Assembly: GCF_014857905.1 (NCBI RefSeq)
Contig: NZ_JACYXE010000003.1
Span: 186,001 to 250,000 of the forward strand
DNA length: 64,000 nt
From: Agilicoccus flavus
GTDB taxonomy: Bacteria; Actinomycetota; Actinomycetes; Actinomycetales; Dermatophilaceae
Direction: 5' to 3'
In this document: positions 36,448 to 47,497 of the stretch, one piece after another
Layout: every line of letters starts with the position of its first letter
Position numbering within the stretch: the first letter of the stretch is position 1
The notes under the pieces: model-generated
What the model saw: only the letters and a program-made list of their open reading frames with translations
Database searches by the model: none
What the model was told of the DNA's origin: nothing
Position numbers and translations under genes: made by a program

Positions 36448-36639
36448 TCAGCCCGCCCGGGGACGGAACGGCTCGAGCTCGGGGATGTCGACGTCGTGCT
36501 CGAGCGCCGTGCGGGCGAGGGACTCGAGCTCGCCGAGGCGGATGCCCTCGAGGTGGTCGTCGTGTTCGTCGTGGGCAGTCCGCAACGACGACAGGGCGTC
36601 GTGGGTACGGGCGCGGAGCTGGGCGGTCAACATGGGCAC
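36448..36639 (-). CDS. Small uncharacterised protein (63 residues)
   Basis: An unrecognised helical, His/Glu-rich protein (HDEHDDHLEGIRLGELESLA). Support for a real gene is a perfect ribosome site, AGGAGG, seven bases before the GTG at 36639; a downstream ATG at 36633 is an alternative start. It converges on the phosphatase with only four bases between stops. No motif, membrane helix or signal peptide is visible, and no function can be proposed. Confidence 0.6.
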   Translation of the reverse strand: MPMLTAQLRARTHDALSSLRTAHDEHDDHLEGIRLGELESLARTALEHDVDIPELEPFRPRAG

Positions 36640-37071
36640 GGGGGCACCTCCTGGGAACGGATCGGACGGCGACACGGTGGAACGGGCGGGGACGATCCGG
36701 CCCGAGGAACCGACCCCGCCGCGACGGGTCGAGCGCCTCGCGGACGGCCCCACCGGACGCCCGTCGAGCCGGTGGCGTCCTGCGCCCGAGCCTACGGGCC
36801 ACCACCGACACGGCGGGTCCGGGCGCCCGCACTGTGGACGAGCGACCGGCTCGGCGGACACGACTCGACATTCGGGGTGATGTGGGCCACAATCACGCGA
36901 ATTCGCGCGGTTTCGAGGCGGTCTGAGGGGGTTGAAAGGGCCGGCTGCACGATCCGACCCCGCCGATGAGGCACAATCCCCGCGGCGGGCACATATTCGG
37001 GCCCCGGCGCGTTGTCACCGCTCCGCGGGTCACGCGGAGCACAGACCGGTTCGACAAGGAGAAGAGTATCG
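36640..37071. other. Divergent region upstream of DUF4193
   Basis: 432 bases with no supported gene; AT content is higher than around it (for instance near 36890 and 36970-36995). It should hold promoters for the small minus-strand gene and for the DUF4193-dut unit. No clear -35/-10 pair could be assigned. Confidence 0.4.
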
Positions 37072-37374
37072 ATGGCCACTGACTACGACGCGCCACGAAA
37101 GACCGAGGACGACGACCTCAACGAGGACTCCATCGAGGAGCTGAAGTCGCGTCGGGTCGACCGCACCACCTCGAGCGTCGACGTCGACGAGGCGGAGCAG
37201 GCCGAGGGCTTCGAGCTGCCCGGCGCGGACCTGTCCGGGGAGGAGCTCTCCGTCCGGGTCATCCCCAAGCAGGCGGACGAGTTCACCTGCGGCAAGTGCT
37301 TCCTCGTCCACCACCGCAGCCAGTTGGCCCGTGAGGACCACGGCCTGCTCATCTGCTCGGAGTGCGCGAGCTGA
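37072..37374 (+). CDS. DUF4193 zinc-ribbon protein
   Basis: A 100-residue protein of the actinobacterial DUF4193 family. The first half is acidic and rich in Asp/Glu; the second half ends in a zinc ribbon, [16 protein letters not shown] then ICSECAS, with two CxxC pairs. Members resemble the RNA-polymerase-associated DUF4193 proteins, but no biochemical role is established from this sequence. AAGGAGAAG precedes the ATG. The last codons overlap the proposed start of dut, suggesting coupled translation. Confidence 0.87.
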   Translation: MATDYDAPRKTEDDDLNEDSIEELKSRRVDRTTSSVDVDEAEQAEGFELPGADLSGEELSVRVIPKQADEFTCGKCFLVHHRSQLAREDHGLLICSECAS

Positions 37375-37850
37375 GCGTGCGCGTACCCATCCGGCGCCTC
37401 GAGCCGGACCTCGAGCCGCCGTCGTACGCCCACCCCGGCGACGCGGGTCTCGACCTGCGAGCGGCGCGGGCCGTCCGCCTCACGCCGGGGGAGCGGGCCC
37501 TCGTCCCGACCGGCGTCGCGCTGGCCCTGCCGCCGGGGTACGTCGGGCTCGTCCATCCGCGCTCGGGCCTCGCCGCCCGGCACGGGATCACGGTGCTCAA
37601 CGCGCCGGGCACGGTCGACGCGGGGTACCGGGGCGAGATCCTCGTCAACCTCGTCAACCTCGACCCGACGCAGACCTTCGAGGTGAGCCGGGGTGACCGG
37701 ATCGCCCAGCTCCTCGTCCAGGAGGTGGCCCGGGTCGAGCTCGTCGAGGTCGACTCGCTCCCCGACAGCGTCCGGGGGGACACTGGACACGGGTCGACCG
37801 GCGGGTTCGCCGACCGGCTCGCGGACGGGTCCGCCGCATCCCCGGCCTGA
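37362..37850 (+). CDS. dut: dUTP diphosphatase (dUTPase)
   Basis: Trimeric enzyme that hydrolyses dUTP to dUMP and pyrophosphate, keeping uracil out of DNA and feeding thymidylate synthesis. All five motifs are present in 162 residues: [27 protein letters not shown] (catalytic Asp), GDRIAQLLV and the glycine-rich [12 protein letters not shown]. Two GTG starts are possible, at 37362 and 37377; I use the first because it gives the N-terminal length seen in related proteins before IRRLEP, and GGAG overlaps it. It lies inside the DUF4193-DUF3710 unit, as in most actinobacteria. Confidence 0.93.
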   Translation: MRELSVRVPIRRLEPDLEPPSYAHPGDAGLDLRAARAVRLTPGERALVPTGVALALPPGYVGLVHPRSGLAARHGITVLNAPGTVDAGYRGEILVNLVNLDPTQTFEVSRGDRIAQLLVQEVARVELVEVDSLPDSVRGDTGHGSTGGFADRLADGSAASPA

Positions 37851-37952
37851 GGGCCGCGGCACGACCGCACCACCCGCGCGGGCACTCCTCCCGCGCGCGG
37901 ACCGGCGCCGCCGCCCGGCGGCGCGACGACGACACGAAGGACACGAGACGTC

Positions 37953-38822
37953 ATGGCATGGTTCCGCCGCAAGCGACGCGACGACGGGGCGACCCCGCCG
38001 CGGCAGACCTCGACCGCCGCCGACGGGACCGGGGCCGACGCCGCCGCGCCCGCCCCGGAGGCGGGGGAGCGCCCGGACGCGACGACGGAGCGTTCCCCGG
38101 CCCCGGCCCCCGCGACGGGCGCCGACGCCACGTCCGCCCCGACGTCGGCGGATCCCGCCCAGGGCGCCCCGGGATCGGCCGACCCCGAGCTCGGCCCCTT
38201 CGACCGCGCGCAGATCGACGACGACGGCGGCTACGTCGACCTCGGCGCCGTCTGGGTGCCCGGGTTCGAGGGGCTCATGCTGACGATGGAGGTCGACGAG
38301 ACGACCGGCGACGTCACGGCCGTGCGCGTCCACCACGGCGACTCGCTCCTGCAGCTCCAGGCCTTCGCCGCCCCCAAGTCCTCCGGCATCTGGGACGAGA
38401 TCCGCGAGGAGCTCGTCGCGGGGGTCACCGGGCAGGGCGGCAGCGCCGAGACCTCCGACGGCCGGTTCGGCACCGAGGTGCTCGCCCGCATCCCCGGCCG
38501 GGGTGCCGACGGCCGCACGATCGTGCAGCCGATGCGGTTCGTCGGCGTCGACGGGCCCCGCTGGTTCCTGCGCGGCGTCCTGTCCGGGCCGGCGGCCTCC
38601 GACCCGGCCGTCGCCGCGCCCCTGCTCGACCTCTTCTCCCTCGTCGTCGTCGTGCGCGGCGACGAGCCGATGGCGCCGCGCGAGCTGCTCCCGCTGCAGC
38701 TTCCCGCGCAGGAGCCCGCCCCCGAGCCCGCCGGGCAGGACGAGGCCGCCCCCTCCGCCGCCACCGGGACCGACGACCTGCGCCCCTTCGAGCGCGGCCC
38801 CGAGATGACCGAGACCCGGTAG
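37953..38822 (+). CDS. DUF3710 family protein
   Basis: Soluble 289-residue protein of the actinobacterial DUF3710 family. A short basic start (MAWFRRKRRDD) and a long Ala/Pro/Asp-rich linker (15-75) precede the conserved domain, which begins GPFDRAQIDDDGGYVDLGAVWVPG and includes SGIWDEIREELVAGV and RWFLRGVLSGPAA. Function is unknown. AAGGA precedes the ATG. The gene lies between dut and an OB-fold protein in the order typical of the phylum. Confidence 0.87.
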   Translation: MAWFRRKRRDDGATPPRQTSTAADGTGADAAAPAPEAGERPDATTERSPAPAPATGADATSAPTSADPAQGAPGSADPELGPFDRAQIDDDGGYVDLGAVWVPGFEGLMLTMEVDETTGDVTAVRVHHGDSLLQLQAFAAPKSSGIWDEIREELVAGVTGQGGSAETSDGRFGTEVLARIPGRGADGRTIVQPMRFVGVDGPRWFLRGVLSGPAASDPAVAAPLLDLFSLVVVVRGDEPMAPRELLPLQLPAQEPAPEPAGQDEAAPSAATGTDDLRPFERGPEMTETR

Positions 38823-38833
38823 GCGGTGGCGAC

Positions 38834-39244
38834 GTGTCCTTCGTGAGCCGCCTGCTCCATCGGCTGTCCGCGCCGTCGGAGGAACTCGAGACCGACGAGA
38901 TCGTCGACCGGTGCCGCGCCTCCCACACGAACATCGGCGACCTCGCGGACCGCTCGCTCGTCGACGTCGTCGGGGTGGTGCGCGCCTTGACCTTCCCGCC
39001 GCGCCAGCGGGTGCCGGAACTCGTGGCCGACCTCTCCGACGGCACGGGCACGCTCGTGCTCGTGTGGCTCGGACGGCGCTCGATCCGCGGCATCGAGCCC
39101 GGCACCCTGCTGCGGGTCCGCGGGCGCGTCTGCCTGCGCCGCGGGCGCCCCACCGTCTTCAACCCCGCCTACGAGCTGCTGCCCGAGGGATCGGGTGGCG
39201 CGCCGGGCGGTGCGGACACGGGCGAGGCGTCGGCCGTCGCCTGA
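38834..39244 (+). CDS. OB-fold nucleic acid-binding protein
   Basis: A 136-residue protein with one OB-fold, the domain found in RecG-like and single-strand-binding proteins. The core runs LVDVVGVVRALTFPP, ELVADLSDGTGTLVLVWLGRR, and GTLLRVRGRVCLRRGRPTVF, giving five beta strands. The start GTG at 38834 lies 11 bases after the DUF3710 stop, so both are probably on one message. No catalytic residues are apparent. It may bind DNA or RNA; the partner is unknown. Confidence 0.8.
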   Translation: MSFVSRLLHRLSAPSEELETDEIVDRCRASHTNIGDLADRSLVDVVGVVRALTFPPRQRVPELVADLSDGTGTLVLVWLGRRSIRGIEPGTLLRVRGRVCLRRGRPTVFNPAYELLPEGSGGAPGGADTGEASAVA

Positions 39245-39282
39245 GCGGACACCCGGTCGCGAGGACACCGATCCGGTCCGGC

Positions 39283-39307
39283 GAGCTCACCGCGGCTCGG
39301 TGGGCTC
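39283..39307. terminator. Hairpin between convergent OB-fold and trkA genes
   Basis: A 10-bp stem (GAGCTCACCG against CGGTGGGCTC, one G-T wobble) with a 5-base loop ends two bases before the stop of the convergent RCK gene. It probably ends the dut-DUF3710-OB transcript and may serve both directions. Confidence 0.6.
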
Positions 39308-39308
39308 C

Positions 39309-39998
39309 CTAGTCGTCGTCGTCGTCCTCACGGGCGGGCGCAGCCGGGTTGAGCAGCAGCTCGAGTTCGCGCTCGGTCTCGGTGTGGGTCACGAGGATGA
39401 GTTCGTCGCCGGGCTCGAGGAGGTCGTCGGGGGAGGGGGCGAGCGCCCGCTGTTCGCGCACGATGCACGTGAGCACCGTGTCGGCCGGCCAGGGGACGTC
39501 GGCGACGAGCCGGGTCGCCCAGGGGCTCGCGGCCGGCAGGGTCATCTCCACGAGCACGGCCTCCGACTGCTGGAACTCGAAGATCCGGACCAGCTCGCCG
39601 ACGCTCACGGCCTCCTCGACCAGCGCCGTGATGAGGCGTGGGGTCGAGACGGCCACGTCGACGCCCCACCCCTCGTCGAACATCCACTCGTTCTTCGGGT
39701 TGTTGACCCGCGCGACCGTGCGCGGCACCCCGAACTCCGTCTTCGCGAGCAACGACACGACGAGATTGGCCTTGTCGTCGCCCGTCGCGGCGACGACGAC
39801 GTCGCAGTTCTCGAGGCCGGCCTCGTGCAGCGCCGTGATCTCGCACGCGTCGGCCAGGAGCCAGGACGCGTCGGGGACGCGGCTGCTCTGGACGTCGTCG
39901 GCGTCGCGGTCGATGAGCAGCACCTCGTGCCCGTTGCCGAGGAGTTCGCGGGCGATGGACCGGCCGACGCTGCCGGCCCCGGCGATGACGACGCGCAT
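39309..39998 (-). CDS. TrkA-type RCK potassium-channel regulator (second copy)
   Basis: Cytoplasmic NAD(H)-binding regulator of K+ transport, 229 residues. The TrkA-N Rossmann domain begins VVIAGAGSVGRSIARELLGNGHEVLLID (GxGxxG), with the conserved DACEITALHEAGLENCDVVVAATGDDKANL, and ends in a TrkA-C domain (about 150-220) containing LEPGDELILVTH. The last residues are a poly-Asp tail. It is the second gene of a two-gene RCK unit; the upstream copy starts at 40712. In mycobacteria such a pair is known as CeoB/CeoC. It probably controls the divergent permease. Confidence 0.88.
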   Translation of the reverse strand: MRVVIAGAGSVGRSIARELLGNGHEVLLIDRDADDVQSSRVPDASWLLADACEITALHEAGLENCDVVVAATGDDKANLVVSLLAKTEFGVPRTVARVNNPKNEWMFDEGWGVDVAVSTPRLITALVEEAVSVGELVRIFEFQQSEAVLVEMTLPAASPWATRLVADVPWPADTVLTCIVREQRALAPSPDDLLEPGDELILVTHTETERELELLLNPAAPAREDDDDD

Positions 39999-40046
39999 GG
40001 TGGTTTCCTCTCGCGGCTGCTCTGGATGTCGTGCGGACGGGCGCGG

Positions 40047-40712
40047 TCAGTCGAGCGGGGCGGGCGGGCGCTCGAGGATCCGCTCGACCTCGGTGAGCCG
40101 ATCGGAGGCGGTCACGACGTGCACGATGTCGGATTCCTGCAGGATCGTGCCGGGCTGGGGTACGAGGCCCTGGCCGAGGCGCGACAGGAAGGCGACGCGC
40201 GTGTCCGCGGCCTCCTCGACGGCGGTCACCGACCGCCCGACCCACTCGGCGTGCGTGGCCACCTCGGCGACGACCACGTTGCCGCTCGGGTCGGTGTACG
40301 CCGGGACGGCGCCGTGGGGCAGCAGCCGGCGCAGCATACGGTCGGCGGTCCAGCGGACGGTGCCGACGGTGGGGATGCCGAGGCGCTGGTAGATCTCGGC
40401 GCGACCGGGGTCGTAGATGCGGGCGACGACGTTGGCCACGCCGTACGTCTCCCGCGCGACGCGCGCGGCCAGGATGTTCGAGTTGTCGCCGCTGCTCACC
40501 GCAGCGAACGCGTAGGCGTGTTCGATGCCGGCCCGGACGAGGGTGTCGCGGTCGAAGCCCACCCCGGTGACGCGGCGACCCTCGAACTCGGGACCGAGTC
40601 GGCGGAACGACTCCCGTTCACGGTCGACGACGGCCACGTCGTGGCCGCGCGCCTCCAGGCTGAGCGCCAGCGTCGACCCCACGCGGCCGCAGCCCATGAT
40701 CACGAAATGCAC
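40047..40712 (-). CDS. TrkA-type RCK potassium-channel regulator (first copy)
   Basis: RCK protein of 221 residues with the same two-domain design as its neighbour: TrkA-N (VIMGCGRVGSTLALSLEARGHDVAVVD, GxGxxG; DRDTLVRAGIEHAYAFAAVSSGDNSN) and TrkA-C (about 140-215, with LQESDIVHVVTA). I chose GTG 40712 because the Rossmann strand starts within four residues; GAGAG lies directly in front, and TAGCGT nine bases further up could be a -10 box, so the message may be leaderless. Divergent from the permease, with 119 bases between. Confidence 0.88.
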   Translation of the reverse strand: MHFVIMGCGRVGSTLALSLEARGHDVAVVDRERESFRRLGPEFEGRRVTGVGFDRDTLVRAGIEHAYAFAAVSSGDNSNILAARVARETYGVANVVARIYDPGRAEIYQRLGIPTVGTVRWTADRMLRRLLPHGAVPAYTDPSGNVVVAEVATHAEWVGRSVTAVEEAADTRVAFLSRLGQGLVPQPGTILQESDIVHVVTASDRLTEVERILERPPAPLD

Positions 40713-40819
40713 TCTCGAAACGCTACACCGCGGCGCGCGGTGGGCCCCCGCGCCGCGACGACGACCACCGGGTCGGCGGGCGCGCACGGTGGCGGTCCGA
40801 TCTTGTCGGCGACGGGTCC

Positions 40820-40825
40820 TACAGT
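40820..40825 (+). promoter_or_regulatory. Possible -10 box of a leaderless message
   Basis: TACAGT lies six bases before the GTG of the permease gene, the distance expected if transcription starts at the first base of the start codon. No ribosome site separates them. The -35 region is poor, so this is a weak call. Confidence 0.35.
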
Positions 40826-40831
40826 GAGCGG

Positions 40832-42865
40832 GTGCCGAACGTCAGTCGCGCTCTGAAGCGCGTGCTCGTGGGCCGGGCGATGCGCAGCGACCGTCTCGGA
40901 GAGACGCTCCTGCCCAAGCGGATCGCCCTCCCCGTGTTCGCCAGCGACGCCCTGTCGTCGGTGGCGTACGCCCCCGACGAGATCCTGCTCACCCTCGCGG
41001 TCGCGGGCGGCGCCCTCGCGGCGATCCACTCGTGGCAGATCGGCGTCGCCGTCGCGGTCGTCATGCTCGTCGTCGTCGCGTCGTACCGGCAGAACGTCCA
41101 CGCCTACCCCTCCGGCGGCGGCGACTACGAGGTCGCGACGGAGAACCTCGGCGGCCGGGCCGGCGTGACGGTCGCGAGCGCGCTGCTCGTCGACTACGTG
41201 CTCACCGTCGCCGTCTCGGTGTCGTCGGGGGTCCAGAACGCGGGGGCCGCGCTGCCGTTCGTCCGGGGTCACGAGATGCCCGTCGCCGTCGGCGTCATCG
41301 TCGTCCTCACGACCGTCAACCTGCGTGGCGTGCGGGAGTCCGGCGCCGCGTTCGCCATCCCCACGTACGCGTTCATGATCGGCATCCTCGGCATGGCCGC
41401 GTGGGGCCTGGTGCGCCACCTGAGCGGCACCCTGCCCCCCGCCCCCAGCGCCGGCTTCGAGATCGCCCCCGAGCCCGGTCACGAGGCCCTCACCGGCGTC
41501 GCCCTCGTCTTCCTGCTGCTGCGCGCGTTCTCCTCGGGCTGCGCGGCCCTCACCGGCGTCGAGGCCATCTCGAACGGGGTGCCGGCCTTCCGGACCCCCA
41601 AGAGCCGAAACGCGGCCACGACGCTCCTGCTCATGGGCTCGCTGTCGGTGACGATGCTCCTGTCGATCATCGCGCTGGCCAAGGTGACCGGGCTGCAGTT
41701 CGCGGAGGACCCGGGCACCCAGCTCTTCCGGGACGGCGTGCCCGTGGGCGACGGCTACGTCCAGGAGACCGTCATCGGCCAGCTCGCGCACACCGTCTTC
41801 GACGGTTTCCCGCTCGGCGTCCTCTTCATCGCCGCCGTCACCGGCATCATCCTCGTCCTCGCGGCCAACACGGCCTTCAACGGCTTCCCGGTCCTCGCCT
41901 CCGTGCTCGCCCGCGACGGGTACCTGCCCCGGCAGCTCTCGCAGCGCGGCGACCGGCTCGCCTACAGCAACGGCATCGTCATCCTCGCCGGGGCGGCGAT
42001 GATCCTCGTCGTCGCCTACGACGCCCAGGTGACCAAGCTGATCCAGCTCTACATCGTCGGGGTGTTCGTCTCGTTCACCCTGAGCCAGATCGGCATGGTC
42101 CGGCACTGGAACCGGCTGCTCGAGGCCGAGGACGACACCAAGGCCCGAGGCCGCATGACCCGGGCGCGCGCCGTCAACGCCGTCGGCGCCACGATGAGCG
42201 GGACGGTCCTGCTCGTCGTCCTCGTCACGAAGTTCACCCACGGCGCCGGGTACGCGGTCGTGGCGATGATCCTGCTCTTCTTCCTCATGCTCGGGATCCG
42301 CCGCCACTACGCGGCCGTCGCCCGCGAGCTGGCCCTGTCGGACGACCCGCGCGACGAACGGGCGATGCCCTCGCGGGTGCACGCCATCGTCCTTGTGAGC
42401 AAGATCCACAAGCCGACGATGCGCGCCCTCGCGTACGCGCGCGCCTCACGACCCTCCTACCTCGAGGCGCTGACGGTGGCGGTCGAGCCCGACGGCACCC
42501 GCGAGCTGCTGCGCGACTGGGACCGCCGGGGCATCCCCGTGCCGCTCAAGGCCCTCGACTCGCCGTACCGCGAGATCATCCGTCCCGTGCTCGAGTACGT
42601 GAAGGGGCTGCGGGCCGAGCACCCGCGCGACGTGCTCACCGTCTACGTGCCCGAGTACGTCGTCGGCCACTGGTGGGAGCACGTCCTGCACAACCAGAGC
42701 GCCCTGCGGCTCAAGGCGGCGCTGCTGTTCACCCCCGGCGTCATGGTCGTCAGCGTGCCGTGGCAGCTCGCGAGCTCCGAGGGAGGAGAGGCGATGTACA
42801 CCGAGATGCGTGGCGTCGGCCGGGCCTCGGCGGCCGCGGGCGCCCACGGGGAGGACGCGTCGTGA
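40832..42865 (+). CDS. KimA-like APC-superfamily potassium transporter
   Basis: Integral membrane protein of 677 residues: about 12 helices (35-490), then a soluble C-terminal domain of about 170 residues resembling the universal-stress-protein fold of KimA. The start KRVLVGRAMRSDRLGETLLPKR followed by FASDALSSVAYAPDEILLTL matches KimA, the high-affinity K+/H+ symporter first studied as YdaO in Bacillus; GGGDYEVATENLG is another shared block. Ordinary amino-acid permeases lack this tail. Its position, divergent from two RCK regulators of potassium transport, supports a K+ role. Amino-acid transport remains the alternative. Confidence 0.75.
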   Translation: MPNVSRALKRVLVGRAMRSDRLGETLLPKRIALPVFASDALSSVAYAPDEILLTLAVAGGALAAIHSWQIGVAVAVVMLVVVASYRQNVHAYPSGGGDYEVATENLGGRAGVTVASALLVDYVLTVAVSVSSGVQNAGAALPFVRGHEMPVAVGVIVVLTTVNLRGVRESGAAFAIPTYAFMIGILGMAAWGLVRHLSGTLPPAPSAGFEIAPEPGHEALTGVALVFLLLRAFSSGCAALTGVEAISNGVPAFRTPKSRNAATTLLLMGSLSVTMLLSIIALAKVTGLQFAEDPGTQLFRDGVPVGDGYVQETVIGQLAHTVFDGFPLGVLFIAAVTGIILVLAANTAFNGFPVLASVLARDGYLPRQLSQRGDRLAYSNGIVILAGAAMILVVAYDAQVTKLIQLYIVGVFVSFTLSQIGMVRHWNRLLEAEDDTKARGRMTRARAVNAVGATMSGTVLLVVLVTKFTHGAGYAVVAMILLFFLMLGIRRHYAAVARELALSDDPRDERAMPSRVHAIVLVSKIHKPTMRALAYARASRPSYLEALTVAVEPDGTRELLRDWDRRGIPVPLKALDSPYREIIRPVLEYVKGLRAEHPRDVLTVYVPEYVVGHWWEHVLHNQSALRLKAALLFTPGVMVVSVPWQLASSEGGEAMYTEMRGVGRASAAAGAHGEDAS

Positions 42866-44094
42866 GCGGGCCCTCGCTCGTCGGCCGCCGCCTGACGCTC
42901 GACTGCGGCGCGGTCGCGCACGGCGGGCACGTCGTGGCCCGCGACGACGACCGGGTCGTCTTCGTGCGCCACGCCCTTCCGGGCGAGCGCGTCGAGGCCG
43001 TGGTCACCAAGGGCCGCGAGCGGGACTCCTACCTGTTCGCCGACGCCGACCGGATCCTCGTCGCGGCTCCCGGGCGGGTCGAGCCCCGCTGTCCCGTCTC
43101 GGGTCCCGGGGGGTGCGGCGGGTGCGACTTCCAGCACGTCGACCTCGAGGTGCAGCGGAGCCTCAAGTCGGACGTCGTCACCGAACAGCTCGCGCGCCTC
43201 GCCGGGCTCGACCGCCGCGTCGAGGTCGCGCCGCTCCCGGGCGACGAGGACGGCCTGCGCTGGCGCACGCGCGTCGAGTTCGCCGTGGGTCGGGACGGGC
43301 GGGCCGGCCTGCGCCGCCACCGCAGCCACGACGTGGTGCCCCTGGCGGACTGCCCCATCGCCCGTCGCGAGGTGGTCGCCACCGGTGTGCTGGAGCGCCG
43401 GTGGCCCGGCCTTCGGGCCCTCGACGTCGTCGAACCGGGCGTGGGGGAGCCGGTCGTCGTGCCGATCCGCCCGAAGACGCCCGTCGACGCGCCGGTCGTC
43501 ACCGAGCGCGTCACGGCCGGCGGCCACACCTACGACGTCGACGTCGACGCCCGCGGCTTCTGGCAGGTCCACCCCGGTGCCGCGACGACGTTCGTCACCC
43601 GGGTGCTCGACCTTCTCTCCCCACGCGGGGGGGAGCGGGCCCTCGACCTCTACGCCGGCGTCGGCCTCTTCGGCCGCGCGCTCGCCGACGCGGTCGGGCC
43701 GGACGGCGCCGTCCTCGCCGTCGAGACCGACGAGCGCGCCGTCGAGCTGGGGGCGGCGGGGGCCGCCGGCATCGACCAGCTCGAGTTCCGCGCCCAGCCC
43801 ACGCACGAGGCGCTCGCGCCCCTGCTCGCCGGCGGCGACGAGGTCGACCTCGTCGTCCTCGACCCGCCCCGCTCCGGGGCCGGACGCGCCGTCATGGCCG
43901 ACGTCCTCGCCCTCGGCCCCCGCGCGGTGGCCTACGTCGCCTGCGACCCGGCGGCGCTCGCCCGCGACCTGCGCGACGTCGGCGAGCACGGGTACGTCGT
44001 GGCGGAGATCGAGGCGTACGACGCCTTCCCCATGACGCACCACGTCGAGACGATCGCCGTGCTCCGTCCGGGTGTCGCGGACCCCGCGGTTTGA
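42862..44094 (+). CDS. TrmA/RumA-family SAM-dependent RNA (uracil-5-)methyltransferase
   Basis: RNA methyltransferase of 410 residues that makes 5-methyluridine. An N-terminal TRAM RNA-binding domain (about 1-65, AVAHGGHVVARDDDRVVFVRHALPGERV) is followed by an iron-sulphur region with Cys in RCPVSGPGGCGGCDFQH, the SAM fold LDLYAGVGLFGRALAD, LDPPRSGAGR and the catalytic cysteine in VAYVACDPAALARDL. Its GTG overlaps the permease stop by four bases. Whether the target is tRNA or 23S rRNA cannot be read from the sequence; gene annotations in this family often differ. Confidence 0.88.
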   Translation: MSGPSLVGRRLTLDCGAVAHGGHVVARDDDRVVFVRHALPGERVEAVVTKGRERDSYLFADADRILVAAPGRVEPRCPVSGPGGCGGCDFQHVDLEVQRSLKSDVVTEQLARLAGLDRRVEVAPLPGDEDGLRWRTRVEFAVGRDGRAGLRRHRSHDVVPLADCPIARREVVATGVLERRWPGLRALDVVEPGVGEPVVVPIRPKTPVDAPVVTERVTAGGHTYDVDVDARGFWQVHPGAATTFVTRVLDLLSPRGGERALDLYAGVGLFGRALADAVGPDGAVLAVETDERAVELGAAGAAGIDQLEFRAQPTHEALAPLLAGGDEVDLVVLDPPRSGAGRAVMADVLALGPRAVAYVACDPAALARDLRDVGEHGYVVAEIEAYDAFPMTHHVETIAVLRPGVADPAV

Positions 44095-44098
44095 TAGA

Positions 44099-44120
44099 AT
44101 TATCTCGACATCGAGATAAT
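44099..44120. promoter_or_regulatory. Perfect inverted repeat upstream of aconitase
   Basis: Two 10-bp arms, ATTATCTCGA and TCGAGATAAT, flank a 2-base centre. They begin five bases after the methyltransferase stop and about 185 bases before the aconitase start. It is AT-rich within a GC-rich neighbourhood and has the size and symmetry of a dimeric repressor operator. TAGAAT and TAATGT next to it could act as -10 boxes. The cognate regulator is not in the window. Confidence 0.7.
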
Positions 44121-44305
44121 GTGGCGGATCATGCGGATCGCGGCAGACCGCCGACCCGATCCACGGGACGTCACCGCAGGGCGACGGTCGTCGACGTCGC
44201 GGCGGGACGGCCGCCGCCGGCACCGCAGAGCAACCCGGACCGCAGGCCCACCGGGACAGCAGAGCCACCCGTACCGCAGTCAGCACGTAGCGAAGGAGCC
44301 AATTC

Positions 44306-47083
<2,778 letters not shown>

Positions 47084-47158
47084 GCAGATCGGCTCGGATC
47101 CCAGAGAAGCTGGTCGCTGACTCGCTGCCATCGGCGATCGCACTGGGGTCTCGCACAC

Positions 47159-47190
47159 GCGCCCCGTCAGGTTTCGGCCTGGCGGGGCGC
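47159..47190 (+). terminator. Hairpin after aconitase
   Basis: A 13-bp stem (GCGCCCCGTCAGG against CCTGGCGGGGCGC, one wobble) with a TTTCGG loop begins 76 bases after the aconitase stop. The likely end of the acnA message; no U-tract. Confidence 0.65.
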
Positions 47191-47249
47191 GCATCGTGTC
47201 GGTCCGTATTCGTCCTGTGTCTGCGCAGTTCGTGACGTCGGGGTCGGGC

Positions 47250-47495
47250 CTACGGACGCCCGTCAGGGCGGTCGGCACGTCCGCGGCCCGACCCGCAGTG
47301 GCTCACTGCGTGGCAACGGGCAGAACACGGGACGGCCGAGACCGGCGACGACGTCTCGGAGGGGTGTGCGGTGTGGACCTGCTCCAGGTAGACGGTGCTG
47401 TCGTCCACGTAGACCTTCTCGGCCTGCTTCGTGGCGTACTTCAGCACGTACTCCGACCTCGTCGCCGGTCGCGGGACCAGCATCTTCTTGGGCAT
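47250..47495 (-). pseudogene. Internally deleted RelE-like toxin remnant
   Basis: An 81-codon frame that begins like a small actinobacterial RelE/ParE-type toxin (VPRPATRSEYVLKYATKQAEK) and then jumps directly to the family's C-terminal block (VYVDDSTVYLEQVHTAHPSET). From memory of that family, about 50-60 residues between these blocks, including the ordinarily conserved GW...RNA..DAW and W..KP regions, are missing; the join lies near 47414. After the final block, where relatives usually stop, the frame runs on through 33 unrelated residues. The start is two bases after the antitoxin-like gene, as in an operon. A dead toxin is the simplest reading. Confidence 0.6.
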
Positions 47496-47497
47496 GA

